Source: an uncultured Pseudomonadota bacterium
GTDB lineage: Bacteria; Pseudomonadota; Gammaproteobacteria; Steroidobacterales; Steroidobacteraceae
NCBI GenBank assembly: GCA_903884235.1
Contig: CAISEB010000023.1
Span: forward strand, 97,895-161,894
Length of the DNA stretch: 64,000 bases
Reading direction: 5' to 3'
The notes below the pieces were generated by a model, which saw only the letters and a list, made by a program, of their open reading frames with translations, did no database searches and was not told where the DNA came from. Shown in pieces: positions 47,289 to 56,509 of the stretch. Each line of letters opens with the position of its first letter. The stretch's first letter is position 1. The position numbers and the translations under genes were made by a program.

Positions 47289-48998
47289 ATGACGTTCCTC
47301 ATTCCACGGGCTGCGTACGCCGAAATGTACGGCCCGACGACGGGTGACCGCGTCCGGCTCGCGGACACGGAGCTGTTCATCGAGATCGAGCGCGACTTCA
47401 CCATCTATGGAGAGGAGGTCAAGTTCGGCGGTGGCAAGGTGATCCGCGATGGCATGGGCCAGTCCCAGCGAACCTGCGCCGAGGGTGCTGTGGACACGGT
47501 GATCACGAACGTGGTGGTGCTGGATCACTGGGGCATCGTCAAGGCCGACATCGGACTGCGCGCGGGACGCATCGCGGCGATCGGCAAGGCCGGCAACCCC
47601 GACGTCCAGCCGGGCGTCGACATCGTGATCGGCCCCGGGACCGAGATCATCGCCGGGGAGGGCAAGATCCTCACCGCCGGTGCCTTCGACAGCCATATCC
47701 ACTTCATTTGCCCGCAGCAGGTGGACGAGGCGCTCATGTCGGGCGTGACGACGATGCTGGGAGGGGGCACGGGGCCTGCCACGGGTACGAACGCGACGAC
47801 CTGCACCCCGGGCCCCTGGCACCTGGCCCGCATGATCGAATCGATCGACGCACTGCCGATGAACATCGGCTTTGCGGGCAAGGGCAATGCCTCGCGTCCG
47901 GAAGCTCTCGTCGAACTGGTGGCGGCAGGTGCAGCGGCGCTCAAGCTGCACGAGGACTGGGGAACGACGCCGGCGGCGATCGACTGCTGCCTGTCCGTGG
48001 CCGACGACCACGACGTGCAGGTCATGCTGCACTCCGACACGCTGAACGAGTCCGGTTTCGTCGAAGACACGATTGCCGCATTCAAGGGGCGTACGATCCA
48101 CGCCTTCCACACGGAGGGTGCGGGTGGTGGCCATGCCCCCGACATCATCAAGGTCGCGGGTCTCGCGAACGTGCTGCCCTCCTCGACGAATCCGACGAGG
48201 CCGTACACGATCAACACGCTCGATGAGCACCTCGACATGCTGATGGTGTGCCACCATCTCGATCCTTCCATTCCGGAGGATCTGGCGTTTGCCGAGAGTC
48301 GCATCCGGCCGGAGACGATCGCGGCGGAGGACATCCTGCACGACTTGGGTGCGCTGTCGATGATGTCCTCGGACAGCCAGGCGATGGGCCGGGTCGGCGA
48401 GGTCATCACGCGCACCTGGCAGACGGCCCACAAGATGAAGACGCAGCGCGGCGCGCTGCCGGGCGATACGGCGCGTCACGACAACGCGCGCGTGAAGCGC
48501 TATGTGGCGAAATACACCATCAATCCCGCCATCACGCATGGCGTCGCGCGCCACATCGGCTCCGTCGAGGCCGGCAAGCTCGCGGACCTCGTGCTGTGGT
48601 CGCCGGCCTTCTTCGGCGTGAAGCCGGATCTCGTGATCAAGGGCGGCATGATTGCGGCGGCCCCGATGGGCGATCCGAACGCGTCGATCCCGACGCCGCA
48701 GCCCGTGCACTACCGCCCGATGTTCGCAGCCTTTGGCGCCTCCCCCGCGGCGACGGCGGTGACGTTCGTGTCGGGACTCTCCCTCGAGCGCGGGCTTGCC
48801 TCGCGGCTGCGCGTCGCCAAGCCCCTGGTCGCGGTCGAAGGCGTGCGGCAGCTGCGCAAGTCCGACATGATCCACAACGGCGCGACGCCGGTCATCCAGG
48901 TCGACGCGGAAACCTACCGCGTCACCGCGGATGGCGAGCACCTGACGTGCGAGCCCGCGCGCGAGCTGCCGATGGCGCAGCGCTACTTCCTGTACTGA
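47289..48998 (+). CDS. ureC: Urease alpha (catalytic) subunit
   Basis: This 569-residue nickel enzyme hydrolyses urea to ammonia and carbamate. Active-site residues can be placed with an offset of two against Klebsiella numbering: nickel ligands His136 and His138 ([10 protein letters not shown]), carbamylated Lys219 (ALKLHEDWG), flap Cys321 and catalytic His322 (MVCHHLDPS), and the aspartate of [14 protein letters not shown]. The sequence is complete, with normal start and end (AQRYFLY). It stands fourth in ureDABCEFG. Confidence 0.99.
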   Translation: MTFLIPRAAYAEMYGPTTGDRVRLADTELFIEIERDFTIYGEEVKFGGGKVIRDGMGQSQRTCAEGAVDTVITNVVVLDHWGIVKADIGLRAGRIAAIGKAGNPDVQPGVDIVIGPGTEIIAGEGKILTAGAFDSHIHFICPQQVDEALMSGVTTMLGGGTGPATGTNATTCTPGPWHLARMIESIDALPMNIGFAGKGNASRPEALVELVAAGAAALKLHEDWGTTPAAIDCCLSVADDHDVQVMLHSDTLNESGFVEDTIAAFKGRTIHAFHTEGAGGGHAPDIIKVAGLANVLPSSTNPTRPYTINTLDEHLDMLMVCHHLDPSIPEDLAFAESRIRPETIAAEDILHDLGALSMMSSDSQAMGRVGEVITRTWQTAHKMKTQRGALPGDTARHDNARVKRYVAKYTINPAITHGVARHIGSVEAGKLADLVLWSPAFFGVKPDLVIKGGMIAAAPMGDPNASIPTPQPVHYRPMFAAFGASPAATAVTFVSGLSLERGLASRLRVAKPLVAVEGVRQLRKSDMIHNGATPVIQVDAETYRVTADGEHLTCEPARELPMAQRYFLY

Positions 48999-49004
48999 AG
49001 CCCC

Positions 49005-49463
49005 GTGGAACGCGCGTGTGAAGTGCTGGCAGCGGGTACCTGGCGAGGTGCGCCGGTCGACGAGGTCGAGCTCGACTACGACGGCCGGCACCGTCGCCGG
49101 GTCGTCCTCGTGTGCGCGTCAGGCCGGGAGGTGCTGCTGGACCTGCCGGCGGCCGTTCAGTTGAAGGACGGCGACGGGCTGGCCCTTCAGGATGGTGCGT
49201 ATGTGCTCGTGCGCGCCGCCGCGGAACCCCTGCTCGAGCTGCGTGCGCCCACGGCGCCTGCGCTCACGCGCCTCGCCTGGCACCTGGGCAACCGGCACGT
49301 CCCGGCCCAGCTCGGCGACGGCTGGCTGCGGATCCGGCCGGATCACGTGCTTGCGGATCTCGCGCGGCGCCTCGGGGCGGACGTGAGCGAGACGCGGTCG
49401 GCATTCGAGCCGGAGCCGGGTGCGTACGCCGGCCATGCGCACTCGATGGTGCGACGTCCGTGA
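49005..49463 (+). CDS. ureE: Urease accessory protein UreE (nickel chaperone)
   Basis: This 152-residue metallochaperone delivers nickel to the UreDFG-apourease complex. The N-terminal peptide-binding-like domain (1-70) is followed by the metal-binding domain with [14 protein letters not shown] and the conserved His near YAGHAHSMV. It lacks the His-rich C-terminal tail of Klebsiella UreE, ending MVRRP, so its nickel storage capacity would be low. GTG at 49005 is the start, six bases after ureC. Its TGA overlaps the GTG of ureF by four bases. Confidence 0.92.
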   Translation: MERACEVLAAGTWRGAPVDEVELDYDGRHRRRVVLVCASGREVLLDLPAAVQLKDGDGLALQDGAYVLVRAAAEPLLELRAPTAPALTRLAWHLGNRHVPAQLGDGWLRIRPDHVLADLARRLGADVSETRSAFEPEPGAYAGHAHSMVRRP

Positions 49464-50149
49464 CCGGGCCGGATGCCACGGCGCGGCTCAAGCTGCAGGC
49501 GTGGCTTTCTGCCGGGTTCCCGGTCGGCGGCTTCGCGTACTCGCAGGGGCTCGAGGCCGCGCAGGCGGCAGGCGACCTTGCCAGTGCGGCGGCACTCGAA
49601 TCGTGGCTCTGGATGCTGCTGCGCGTGGGCGCGTTCCGCAACGACGCCATCCTCGTGGCGCTGGCCTTTCGTGCCGATGGGGAAGGTCACCGGACGGCCC
49701 TCGCGGACGTTGCCGAGCTCGCGACCGCACTCGCGTCCGGCCGGGAACGCCGCCTCGAGACCACCGCGCAGGGTCGCGCGTTCGAGCGCGCGATCCTGAC
49801 GAGCTGGCCCGTCGCGGGCCTGGCCGAGCGCTACGCGCTCGCGGGCGCTCCGCTCGCCTATCCCGTCGCGGTCGGCATCGCCGCGGCGGCCCATGGCGTG
49901 CCGCTCGTCGCGACGATCGAGGCGTACCTCTGCGCGGCGCTGCAGAACGCCGCCTCGGCCGCGGCGCGGCTTGGCGTCGTCGGTCAGACGGATGCGCAGG
50001 CCATGCTCGCCCGGCTACTCGGCGCGGTCCCGGGCATCGCGTCCGAAGCGGCGCGCGCGGACGCCGACGATCTCGGCAGCGCGACGCTGCGGGCCGACAT
50101 CCTCGGCTTCCATCACGAACACCAGTACTCGAGGATCTTCCGGTCATGA
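49460..50149 (+). CDS. ureF: Urease accessory protein UreF
   Basis: This 229-residue all-helical protein bridges UreD and UreG during nickel insertion. The motif [15 protein letters not shown] near the N-terminus and the C-terminal [23 protein letters not shown] are diagnostic. The start is GTG at 49460, overlapping the ureE stop as GTGA; the frame is open about 350 bases upstream but that region belongs to ureE. The stop overlaps the ATG of ureG by four bases, so ureE, ureF and ureG are translationally coupled. Confidence 0.95.
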   Translation: MTGPDATARLKLQAWLSAGFPVGGFAYSQGLEAAQAAGDLASAAALESWLWMLLRVGAFRNDAILVALAFRADGEGHRTALADVAELATALASGRERRLETTAQGRAFERAILTSWPVAGLAERYALAGAPLAYPVAVGIAAAAHGVPLVATIEAYLCAALQNAASAAARLGVVGQTDAQAMLARLLGAVPGIASEAARADADDLGSATLRADILGFHHEHQYSRIFRS

Positions 50150-50775
50150 ATGCCATCTCCCGTTCGCTCAACGGCCCCCTCCGTGTGGGCATCGGCGGTC
50201 CCGTCGGGTCGGGCAAGACCGCCCTGATGGAAGTGCTGTGCAAGCACTTCCGGGACCGACTCGATGTGTGCGCCATCACCAACGACATCTACACGAAGGA
50301 AGACGCATTGATCCTGACGCGGGTCGGGGCGCTTCCGCCGGAACGCATTCTCGGGGTCGAGACGGGCGGCTGCCCGCATACGGCCATCCGCGAGGACTGC
50401 TCGATCAACCTCGCCGCCGTCGACGAGATGCGGGCGAAGTTCCCGGCCCTCGACCTGATGCTGATCGAGTCGGGCGGGGACAACCTTGCCGCGACGTTCA
50501 GCCCCGAGCTCGTCGACATCACGATCTACGTCATCGACGTCGCCGGCGGCGAAAAGATCCCCCGCAAGGGCGGCCCTGGGATCACCCGCTCGGACCTGCT
50601 CGTCGTCAACAAGACCGATCTCGCCGAGCACGTTGGCGCGTCGCTCGAGGTCATGGAGCGCGACACGATCCGCATGCGGGACGGGCGCCCCTATGTCTTC
50701 GCCAGCCTGAAGCGAGGGGAGGGCGTTCAGGCGATTGCCGGCTTCATCCTCGAGCGGGGCTTCGGGCAGGATTGA
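50146..50775 (+). CDS. ureG: Urease accessory GTPase UreG
   Basis: This 209-residue SIMIBI GTPase powers nickel insertion. It shows the P-loop [15 protein letters not shown], the nickel-binding Cys-Pro-His motif in [14 protein letters not shown], the switch [19 protein letters not shown] and the guanine-specificity motif [11 protein letters not shown]. The ATG at 50146 overlaps the ureF stop. It is the last gene of the operon, and a 113-bp gap separates it from the LysR regulator. Confidence 0.97.
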   Translation: MNAISRSLNGPLRVGIGGPVGSGKTALMEVLCKHFRDRLDVCAITNDIYTKEDALILTRVGALPPERILGVETGGCPHTAIREDCSINLAAVDEMRAKFPALDLMLIESGGDNLAATFSPELVDITIYVIDVAGGEKIPRKGGPGITRSDLLVVNKTDLAEHVGASLEVMERDTIRMRDGRPYVFASLKRGEGVQAIAGFILERGFGQD

Positions 50776-50888
50776 GCGGGACGTCCGGGCCCAAGCGGTC
50801 CGGATATTATGCTGCCATCGCCGTTGGTCATTGGCCGGGGTCAGCGAGGAGCGGTAGCGTGTGGGAATAGCCCCATAGCGATCCGTGC

Positions 50889-51863
50889 ATGAAGCTCACG
50901 CAACTGCGATACCTCGCCGCCGTCGTCCAGAACGACCTGAACATCACCACCGCGGCGCGCAAGCTCCATACGTCCCAGCCGGGCGTCAGCAAGCAGCTGA
51001 AGCTCCTGGAGGACGAGCTGGGCTTCCCGCTGTTCGAGCGGGATGGCCGCAGCCTAGTCAAGATGACGCCGGCAGGGCAGGCGGTCGTCGATCGGGCGCT
51101 GCGGATCCTCGAGGAGGCGCAGAACATCCGCCGCCTCTCGCTGGATGCCCGCAACGACGACCACGGGTCGCTGTCCATCGGGACGACCCACACCCAGGCA
51201 CGATACGTGCTGCCGGACGTGATCCAGGCATTCCGGGTCCGGTACCCTGCGGTAGACCTGCACCTGCACCAGGGGACGTCGGAGCAGATCGCGGAGCTTA
51301 CCAAGCTAGATCGCGTCGACATCGCGATCGGCACGGGGAGCGCCGAACTCTTCCCGGGCCTCGTGCTGCTGCCGGCCTACCGCTGGCATCGGCGGATCGT
51401 CGTGCCGCGCGGTCACCCGCTCGCAGCCGAACGCCGGGTGACGCTGCAGACGCTCGCGAAGCACCCGATCGTCACCTACACCTTCAGCTTCACCGGTCGC
51501 TCGTCCCTGCCGGCGCTCTTCGAGAGTGCCGGGCTCGACTTCAAGGTGTCGCTGACGGCCAGCGATGCCGACGTCATCAAGACCTACGTGCGGCTGGGAC
51601 TCGGAGTCGGAATCGTGGCGAGCATGGCGATCGACCCGGAAAAGGACGCCGACCTCGTTCCGATCAATGCAGACCATCTCTTTTCCCCGCACGTCACCTG
51701 GCTCGGCTTTCGCCGTGGCCGCCTGCTGCGCGGCTACATGAACGGATTCATGCGCCAGTTTGCGCCCCACCTCACGCAGCGCTTCGTCGAACTTGCCGTA
51801 CGCGCGCCAAACGGCGACGCGCTCGAGGAGCTGTTCGCGGATATCGAGCTGCCGACGCGCTGA
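50889..51863 (+). CDS. CysB-like LysR-family transcriptional regulator
   Basis: This 324-residue regulator has an N-terminal helix-turn-helix (about 3-62, NITTAARKLHTSQPGVSKQL) and a two-lobed periplasmic-binding-like effector domain (about 90-300). Its spacing and wording (MKLTQLRYLAAVVQNDLNIT, SIGTTHTQARYVLP, GRSSLPALFESAGLD) are those of CysB/Cbl, which respond to N-acetylserine, sulfate or APS and control sulfur assimilation. It precedes a convergent sulfur-transport and cysteine-synthesis cluster, consistent with that role. It follows the urease operon but is separated from it by 113 bp. Confidence 0.92.
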   Translation: MKLTQLRYLAAVVQNDLNITTAARKLHTSQPGVSKQLKLLEDELGFPLFERDGRSLVKMTPAGQAVVDRALRILEEAQNIRRLSLDARNDDHGSLSIGTTHTQARYVLPDVIQAFRVRYPAVDLHLHQGTSEQIAELTKLDRVDIAIGTGSAELFPGLVLLPAYRWHRRIVVPRGHPLAAERRVTLQTLAKHPIVTYTFSFTGRSSLPALFESAGLDFKVSLTASDADVIKTYVRLGLGVGIVASMAIDPEKDADLVPINADHLFSPHVTWLGFRRGRLLRGYMNGFMRQFAPHLTQRFVELAVRAPNGDALEELFADIELPTR

Positions 51864-52019
51864 TCGAATTGGCATGGCAGCAGGCCAAAGCATTCGTTCC
51901 CGCGGATGATGCGCAGCCGTAGAGTGGAGTTCGGGTTCCGGCGGCGTGGCTGTCTTCTTCGCTCCCCCGTGGGTAGATCGCCAGCCGTCCGGATGCCCAC
52001 CACCGTTCCCCCCAAAGAC

Positions 52020-52061
52020 ATGAAGTAGCCACCCCGCATGGATGCGGGGTGGCTGCTTCAT
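52020..52061. terminator. Strong bidirectional hairpin between convergent genes
   Basis: Twenty bases at 52020-52039 pair with 52042-52061, with a single G-T wobble, forming a very stable hairpin around CCACCCCGC/GCGGGGTGG. It lies in the 241-bp gap between the convergent LysR and YeeE/YedE genes and is the likely terminator of both. No true T-run follows on either strand. The rest of the gap shows no gene. Confidence 0.65.
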
Positions 52062-52104
52062 TGCTCGTGGGTCTGCAGGAGGTGGTCGCGCGCCGCGCGA
52101 GCAG

Positions 52105-52563
52105 TCAGAAGAACGAGGCGCTCTGCGTCGTGCCACAGGGTCCGCCGATCGTGCGACGAATCGACAGCGAGTCGACCGCGTAGACACCGACGATGTAGCC
52201 GATTGCGAACACGATTGCATGGGGTGCGCCGGTCGCGACCAGGATCAGGCCTGGTCCCGGGCAGACTCCGCTCAGGCCCCACCCGATTCCGAACAGCGAA
52301 CTACCCCAGACCAGTGGGCCGTCGATCGGTCGGAGGTTGGAAATGCGGACGGCGGCACCGCGCAGGGAACGGCCCGTGCGCCGGGCAGATGCAAAGGCGG
52401 GTAGTGCGATGGCGATCGCCGCCGCCATCGTGAATGCGAGACTCGGGCTCCAGTGGCCACCGACGTCGAGGAAGGCGAGAACGTTGGCCGGATCCGTCAT
52501 CCCGGACAACAGCAGGCCCCCTCCGAACAGCAGGCCAGCAATCAGCGCGACGAGGGCCGTCAT
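52105..52563 (-). CDS. YeeE/YedE family sulfur-transport protein, C-terminal half
   Basis: This 152-residue membrane protein has about four helices and the family signature GLSGVCPGPGLILVATG with the conserved Cys used for thiosulfate or persulfide passage in TsuA/YeeE-type transporters. Two neighbouring half-size genes make up what is one chain in YeeE. The ATG overlaps the stop of the upstream half by four bases. The C-terminus ends in a hydrophilic SASFF tail. It most likely imports thiosulfate or another reduced sulfur compound together with its partner; PmpB-like two-gene systems are known. Confidence 0.88.
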   Translation of the reverse strand: MTALVALIAGLLFGGGLLLSGMTDPANVLAFLDVGGHWSPSLAFTMAAAIAIALPAFASARRTGRSLRGAAVRISNLRPIDGPLVWGSSLFGIGWGLSGVCPGPGLILVATGAPHAIVFAIGYIVGVYAVDSLSIRRTIGGPCGTTQSASFF

Positions 52564-52979
52564 GGCGACGCCACCAGCAGGTTCCGCACCCACACGGTGG
52601 CGACGGCGACGGCGATGAACGTCGGCGTCGCGACCAGGGAGCGCGGCGACAGGTTCGCGATCCCACAGACTCCATGCCCGCTCGTGCAGCCGGACGCGAC
52701 ACGCGTCCCGTATCCGACCAGCAGGCCCGCGATCGCGATGACCTGCGGTGATCCCGAAAGCGTGGCGGGGGCCGTGCCGATCAGGAGCGCCGGCAGCACG
52801 AGACCCAGGATGAACGCGGCACGCCAGGCCTGCACGCCGACCGACCCGGTCAGCACGCGATTCGTGATGCCACTGATGCCCGCGATCCGCCCGTTGCCCA
52901 AAAGCAGCACCGCCACGCCCGCACCGATCAGTGCGCCACCCGCAATCGACTGCCAGACTGGAATGACGAGTCCGCTCAT
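52560..52979 (-). CDS. YeeE/YedE family sulfur-transport protein, N-terminal half
   Basis: This 139-residue membrane protein has about four helices and the signature VASGCTSGHGVCGIANLS, carrying the conserved cysteines of TsuA/SoxT/PmpA proteins. The first helix is preceded by PVWQSIAGGALIGAGVAVLLL. It is followed, with a four-base overlap, by the second half, with which it should form a sulfur-compound channel. It starts 18 bases after the FadL-like porin gene, so the three may be one transcription unit running towards the LysR gene. Confidence 0.88.
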   Translation of the reverse strand: MSGLVIPVWQSIAGGALIGAGVAVLLLGNGRIAGISGITNRVLTGSVGVQAWRAAFILGLVLPALLIGTAPATLSGSPQVIAIAGLLVGYGTRVASGCTSGHGVCGIANLSPRSLVATPTFIAVAVATVWVRNLLVASP

Positions 52980-52997
52980 CGTGCCCCCTTTCTGCCG

Positions 52998-54254
52998 CTA
53001 CAGGCGGTGCGACCAGCCGATTCCGATGGACGTTTCTTCGAGGCTGATGTTCGATTCGCCACCGCCGAACGCGGCCGGGATGGAACCGGAGCCATCGACC
53101 TTCTGCTTCGGCGCGTGCAGCACGCTCAGGTTGATCTCGTTCATGGCGTTCGGCCGCCAGCTGAGGCCCGCCGTAAAGTGGGTCTCGACGACGCCCGGCG
53201 CGAGGATGTTGAAGAACGTCTCGCCGCCGGGGATGGGCTGGCGATTGGTGCTCGCACCCGCGCGCACGCTCCAGCGTTCGTTCACCTGGTACGCCGCACC
53301 GAGCTTGATGACGGACACGTCGCGCCAGCCGAAGCCGGGACCGTGCGAGGCGCCGAGCGGAACCCCGCTGAACAAGCTGGCGATCGAATCGCCAACGGAC
53401 GACACCTTCGAGTACTCGATCTGCTGCCAATCGAGGGCGATCGTCCAGTCCTTGGTCGGCGTGAGGGCGAGGCCAACGCCGTAGGTCGACGGTGCGTCGA
53501 AGCCGCCCTGGTCGGCGAAGAGGCCGGCGTACTTCTTGAACTTGCCGAACTTGGTCTTTGACTCCCAGGTCGCGCCGACTGCGATGAAGTCATTCAGGTG
53601 ACTGATCCAGCCGATCCTGGCGCCGATGCCAGTAGCATTGTCATAGCCGTTGTCGCTGACGGCGCCGGGAGCGGAGGAAAAGTCCGCGAAGAGGCCCACG
53701 CCTTTGGCGTGGAACTTCTGGTAACCCAGGTTGACCGCGAGGCCGAGGCTATGGCCGGGCGCCACCTCGTAGGCGAGCGCCGGGGACAGGAACGCCTGCT
53801 GCAGGTCGACGCCGGCTGATCCCGTGGCGCCGAAGCGGGCGAAGGGATTCGATGCGTAGTCCGTCTGCAGGCCCCCGTTGCCGAACAGGGCGATGCCGGC
53901 CGCGAGATGGGTGCTGACGTGCCGTGAGTACCCAATGGCGGGCACGTAGAACGTGGACGTGCCGTCGCCGTCGAAGGACTGCGCGCCGCCGCCCTGCACG
54001 AGCGTGGCCTGGCGCTTCGGCCTGAAGAAATCAATACCGAGGTCGAGCCCATCGGCGACACCCGTGAGGCCCGCCGGGTTCGTCGCGATTGTCAGGGAAT
54101 CCTGCGGGAATGCGATTCCGGCGCCGGCCACGCCCTCGGCCTTGATCCCATAGCCGGCGGCGTAGTAGCCATTGGTCGCGAGGGCCGGGGCACAGCCGAG
54201 GGTGCCGAGCGCAAGGGCGATACCAGCGGTGCGCGCGCGGGCCACGGTCGACAC
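52998..54254 (-). CDS. OmpP1/FadL-family outer-membrane channel
   Basis: This 418-residue outer-membrane protein has a signal peptide (about 1-27, LGTLGCAPALATNGY). The FadL-type N-terminal hatch, recognisable from ATNGYYAAGYGIKAEGVAG and IATNPAGLTGVADGLD, is followed by a 14-strand-type barrel ending GIGWSHRL. FadL proteins carry hydrophobic compounds such as fatty acids or aromatics across the outer membrane. Its place next to sulfur-transport genes suggests a ligand linked to sulfur nutrition, for example a hydrophobic organosulfur compound, but that is inference. The start is GTG at 54254. Confidence 0.9.
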   Translation of the reverse strand: MSTVARARTAGIALALGTLGCAPALATNGYYAAGYGIKAEGVAGAGIAFPQDSLTIATNPAGLTGVADGLDLGIDFFRPKRQATLVQGGGAQSFDGDGTSTFYVPAIGYSRHVSTHLAAGIALFGNGGLQTDYASNPFARFGATGSAGVDLQQAFLSPALAYEVAPGHSLGLAVNLGYQKFHAKGVGLFADFSSAPGAVSDNGYDNATGIGARIGWISHLNDFIAVGATWESKTKFGKFKKYAGLFADQGGFDAPSTYGVGLALTPTKDWTIALDWQQIEYSKVSSVGDSIASLFSGVPLGASHGPGFGWRDVSVIKLGAAYQVNERWSVRAGASTNRQPIPGGETFFNILAPGVVETHFTAGLSWRPNAMNEINLSVLHAPKQKVDGSGSIPAAFGGGESNISLEETSIGIGWSHRL

Positions 54255-54367
54255 AAGCCAATCTCCGGTTCAGCGGTGGGATTGGCCCCATGCTGAAGCA
54301 GGGAGATCGTGACCTCTAATGCCAAATCGCTGGGCCAACATCACCAAACGGTGATGTCCAGACCGGT

Positions 54368-55366
54368 TCAGGACTCCCGGCCGGCCTTCGCGGCCTCCAG
54401 CAGGCCCTTCTCGGCAAGCCACGTCGGCGAATAGAGGCGCGACTGGTAGCGGTGGCCGGCATCGCATAGGATCGTCACGATCCGGTGCCCTGGTCCCAGC
54501 TGGCGCGCCACGTGTGCCGCGGCGGCGACATTGACGCCGCTCGCACTGCCGAGGAACAACCCCTCCCGATACAGCAGCCTGTAGACAGCCGTCACCGCCT
54601 CGACATCCGTGACCGAGACTGCCGAGTCGATCGGCGTGCCCTCGAGATTGGCCGTGACCCGGCCGATGCCGATGCCCTCGGTGATCGAGCCCGGTCCGTT
54701 CGCCTTCAGCTCCCCCGAATTGAACCAGTTCAGCAGCGAACTGCCCTGTGGGTCGGCAAGGACGATCCGGACGGCGTCGACGTGCTCCTTCAGGTACCGG
54801 CCCGTACCGCCGAGCGTGCCGCCGGTGCCCGTCGCAGCGACGAAGGCATCGAGTCTCCCGCCGGTGTCCCTTTCGATTTCCGGTCCCGTCGTCGAGTAGT
54901 GGCCGTTGCGGTTGGCGATGTTGTCGAACTGGTTTGCCCAGATCGCGCCGGGCGTGTCCGCCGCGAGGCGCCCTGCCACGCGCTGGTAGTGTTTGGCGTC
55001 CGCGTAGGGGACCGCCTTCACCTTGCGCAGTTCGACGCCCAGCGCTTCGAGGGCCTGGTACTTCTCCGGGGACTGGTTGTCGGGCATGACGATAATCGCC
55101 CGGTAACCGCGGGCGTGACACAGGTGCGCGAGTGCGATGCCGGTGTTTCCGGCCGTGCCCTCGACCACCGTACCGCCCGGTTGCAGCGACCCGTCGCGGG
55201 CTGCGGTGTCGAGGATCGCCAAGGCGGCGCGATCCTTGACCGAGCCGCCCGGATTCATGAACTCTGCCTTGCCGAGAATCTCGCAGCCGGTCTCGTCCGA
55301 CAGCGAGCGCAGCCGAATCAAGGGCGTATTGCCGATCGCCGCTGCGAAACTGTCCAGAATGGGCAT
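54368..55366 (-). CDS. Cysteine synthase family PLP enzyme
   Basis: This 332-residue beta-substituting PLP enzyme should make cysteine from O-acetylserine and sulfide, or S-sulfocysteine from thiosulfate. The PLP lysine is Lys44 in NPGGSVKDRAAL, and the cofactor phosphate loop is GTGGTLGGTGR. The asparagine loop reads EGTAGNTGIALA, with Thr-Ala in place of the usual Thr-Ser of CysK. The C-terminus (GLLEAAKAGRES) is longer than that of CysM. The frame is open upstream, but ATG at 55366 starts the conserved MPILDSFAAAIGNTPLIRL. It is divergent from the second CysB-like regulator across 156 bp, a classical LysR arrangement, so control by that regulator is likely. Confidence 0.88.
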   Translation of the reverse strand: MPILDSFAAAIGNTPLIRLRSLSDETGCEILGKAEFMNPGGSVKDRAALAILDTAARDGSLQPGGTVVEGTAGNTGIALAHLCHARGYRAIIVMPDNQSPEKYQALEALGVELRKVKAVPYADAKHYQRVAGRLAADTPGAIWANQFDNIANRNGHYSTTGPEIERDTGGRLDAFVAATGTGGTLGGTGRYLKEHVDAVRIVLADPQGSSLLNWFNSGELKANGPGSITEGIGIGRVTANLEGTPIDSAVSVTDVEAVTAVYRLLYREGLFLGSASGVNVAAAAHVARQLGPGHRIVTILCDAGHRYQSRLYSPTWLAEKGLLEAAKAGRES

Positions 55367-55522
55367 GGGATCCTCCACGATCAGCATACATTCTGGCGCG
55401 GCGCTGCGGGAGGCTCCTCCGCCGCGCGGCATTCCGCCATGACGGATGGTGATTGGCCGCAGCCGCAGTGACGCGCGTAGCGTCCGCATTCCGCGATCCG
55501 CCGTCGCGACGCTGGTCAAGCC

Positions 55523-56494
55523 GTGGAACTGCGGCAGCTACGCTACGTGCTCGCCGTGTACGAACATGCCTGCAACGTCTCGCTGGCGTCGCGACAGCTG
55601 CGAACGTCGCAACCCGGGCTCTCGCGCCAGATCAGGTTGCTCGAGAAGGAGGTTGGGTTCCCGATCTTCGATCGCAGCCAGCCGAATCGGCCGCGGCCTA
55701 CGCAGGCTGGCAAGGCGCTGCTCTCCCATGCGGAGAATGTATTGCGGGAGGCGAACCTGCTGCGCCAGGAGTGCGAAGAGGTACGTGCGCCGGTCGCAGG
55801 ATCGCTGTCCGTCGCCGCGTCGGATCCCGAGGTCCGCGAGCTGCTTCCTGCCGTGGTCGCGGGATTCACCGCAGGTTTCCCGGACGTCTCGCTGCACCTG
55901 CACCAGGCCTCACCCGAGCAGTCCGCCGACCTGCTGCGGCGGGGGAGGGTGGACCTCGCGATGGCGACGTACACGCGCGCCCACGATGAGTCGCTGCTCT
56001 GGCTGCCGTGCTATCGGTGGCACCATCGGCTGATCGTCCCGGACGGGCACGCGCTCGCAGAGATCGAGCGTCCCGCGTTCTCGGATCTCGCGCGCTATCC
56101 GCTGGTCACGACCCCGTATGGCCCGGCGGGCCGCCCGGCGCTGGAGTCGGCATTCGAGGCTGCCCAGTTGACGGGCCGCGTGGTGATGACTGCACTCGGT
56201 CGGGATGTCATCGAGACCTACGTCCTGCGTGGAATCGGCATCGGGATCGTGGCCTCCGTCGCTGGGCCCGCGGCGCCCGGGCTGCGGGCGATCGATGCGT
56301 CGCACCTGTTCGATGCGGCAACCACGTGGGCCGCCGTCGCGCGCGTGAAGCAGCTGCGGGGCTATGTCTATGCATTCATGGAGGTGCTCGCGCCCCATCT
56401 GACGCGCGAGGTGATCGCCGAATGCGTGGCATGCGGGACCCAGGAGGAGGTCGACCACGCGCTCGCCGATCTTTACGTTCGCCTTCTCGTATGA
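55523..56494 (+). CDS. Second CysB-like LysR-family regulator
   Basis: This 323-residue LysR protein has the winged helix-turn-helix (about 3-62, NVSLASRQLRTSQPGLSRQI) and an effector domain with SVAASDPEVRELLPAVVAGF and GIGIGIVASVAG. Its alignment with CysB-type spacing and with the regulator at 50889 is clear, although the two are not close copies. GTG at 55523 is the start. It is divergent from the cysteine synthase gene and convergent with an MBL-fold gene 15 bases away. The likely role is control of the adjacent cysteine synthase and the sulfur genes beyond it. Confidence 0.9.
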   Translation: MELRQLRYVLAVYEHACNVSLASRQLRTSQPGLSRQIRLLEKEVGFPIFDRSQPNRPRPTQAGKALLSHAENVLREANLLRQECEEVRAPVAGSLSVAASDPEVRELLPAVVAGFTAGFPDVSLHLHQASPEQSADLLRRGRVDLAMATYTRAHDESLLWLPCYRWHHRLIVPDGHALAEIERPAFSDLARYPLVTTPYGPAGRPALESAFEAAQLTGRVVMTALGRDVIETYVLRGIGIGIVASVAGPAAPGLRAIDASHLFDAATTWAAVARVKQLRGYVYAFMEVLAPHLTREVIAECVACGTQEEVDHALADLYVRLLV

Positions 56495-56509
56495 AGGTGC
56501 CGCCGGCCG

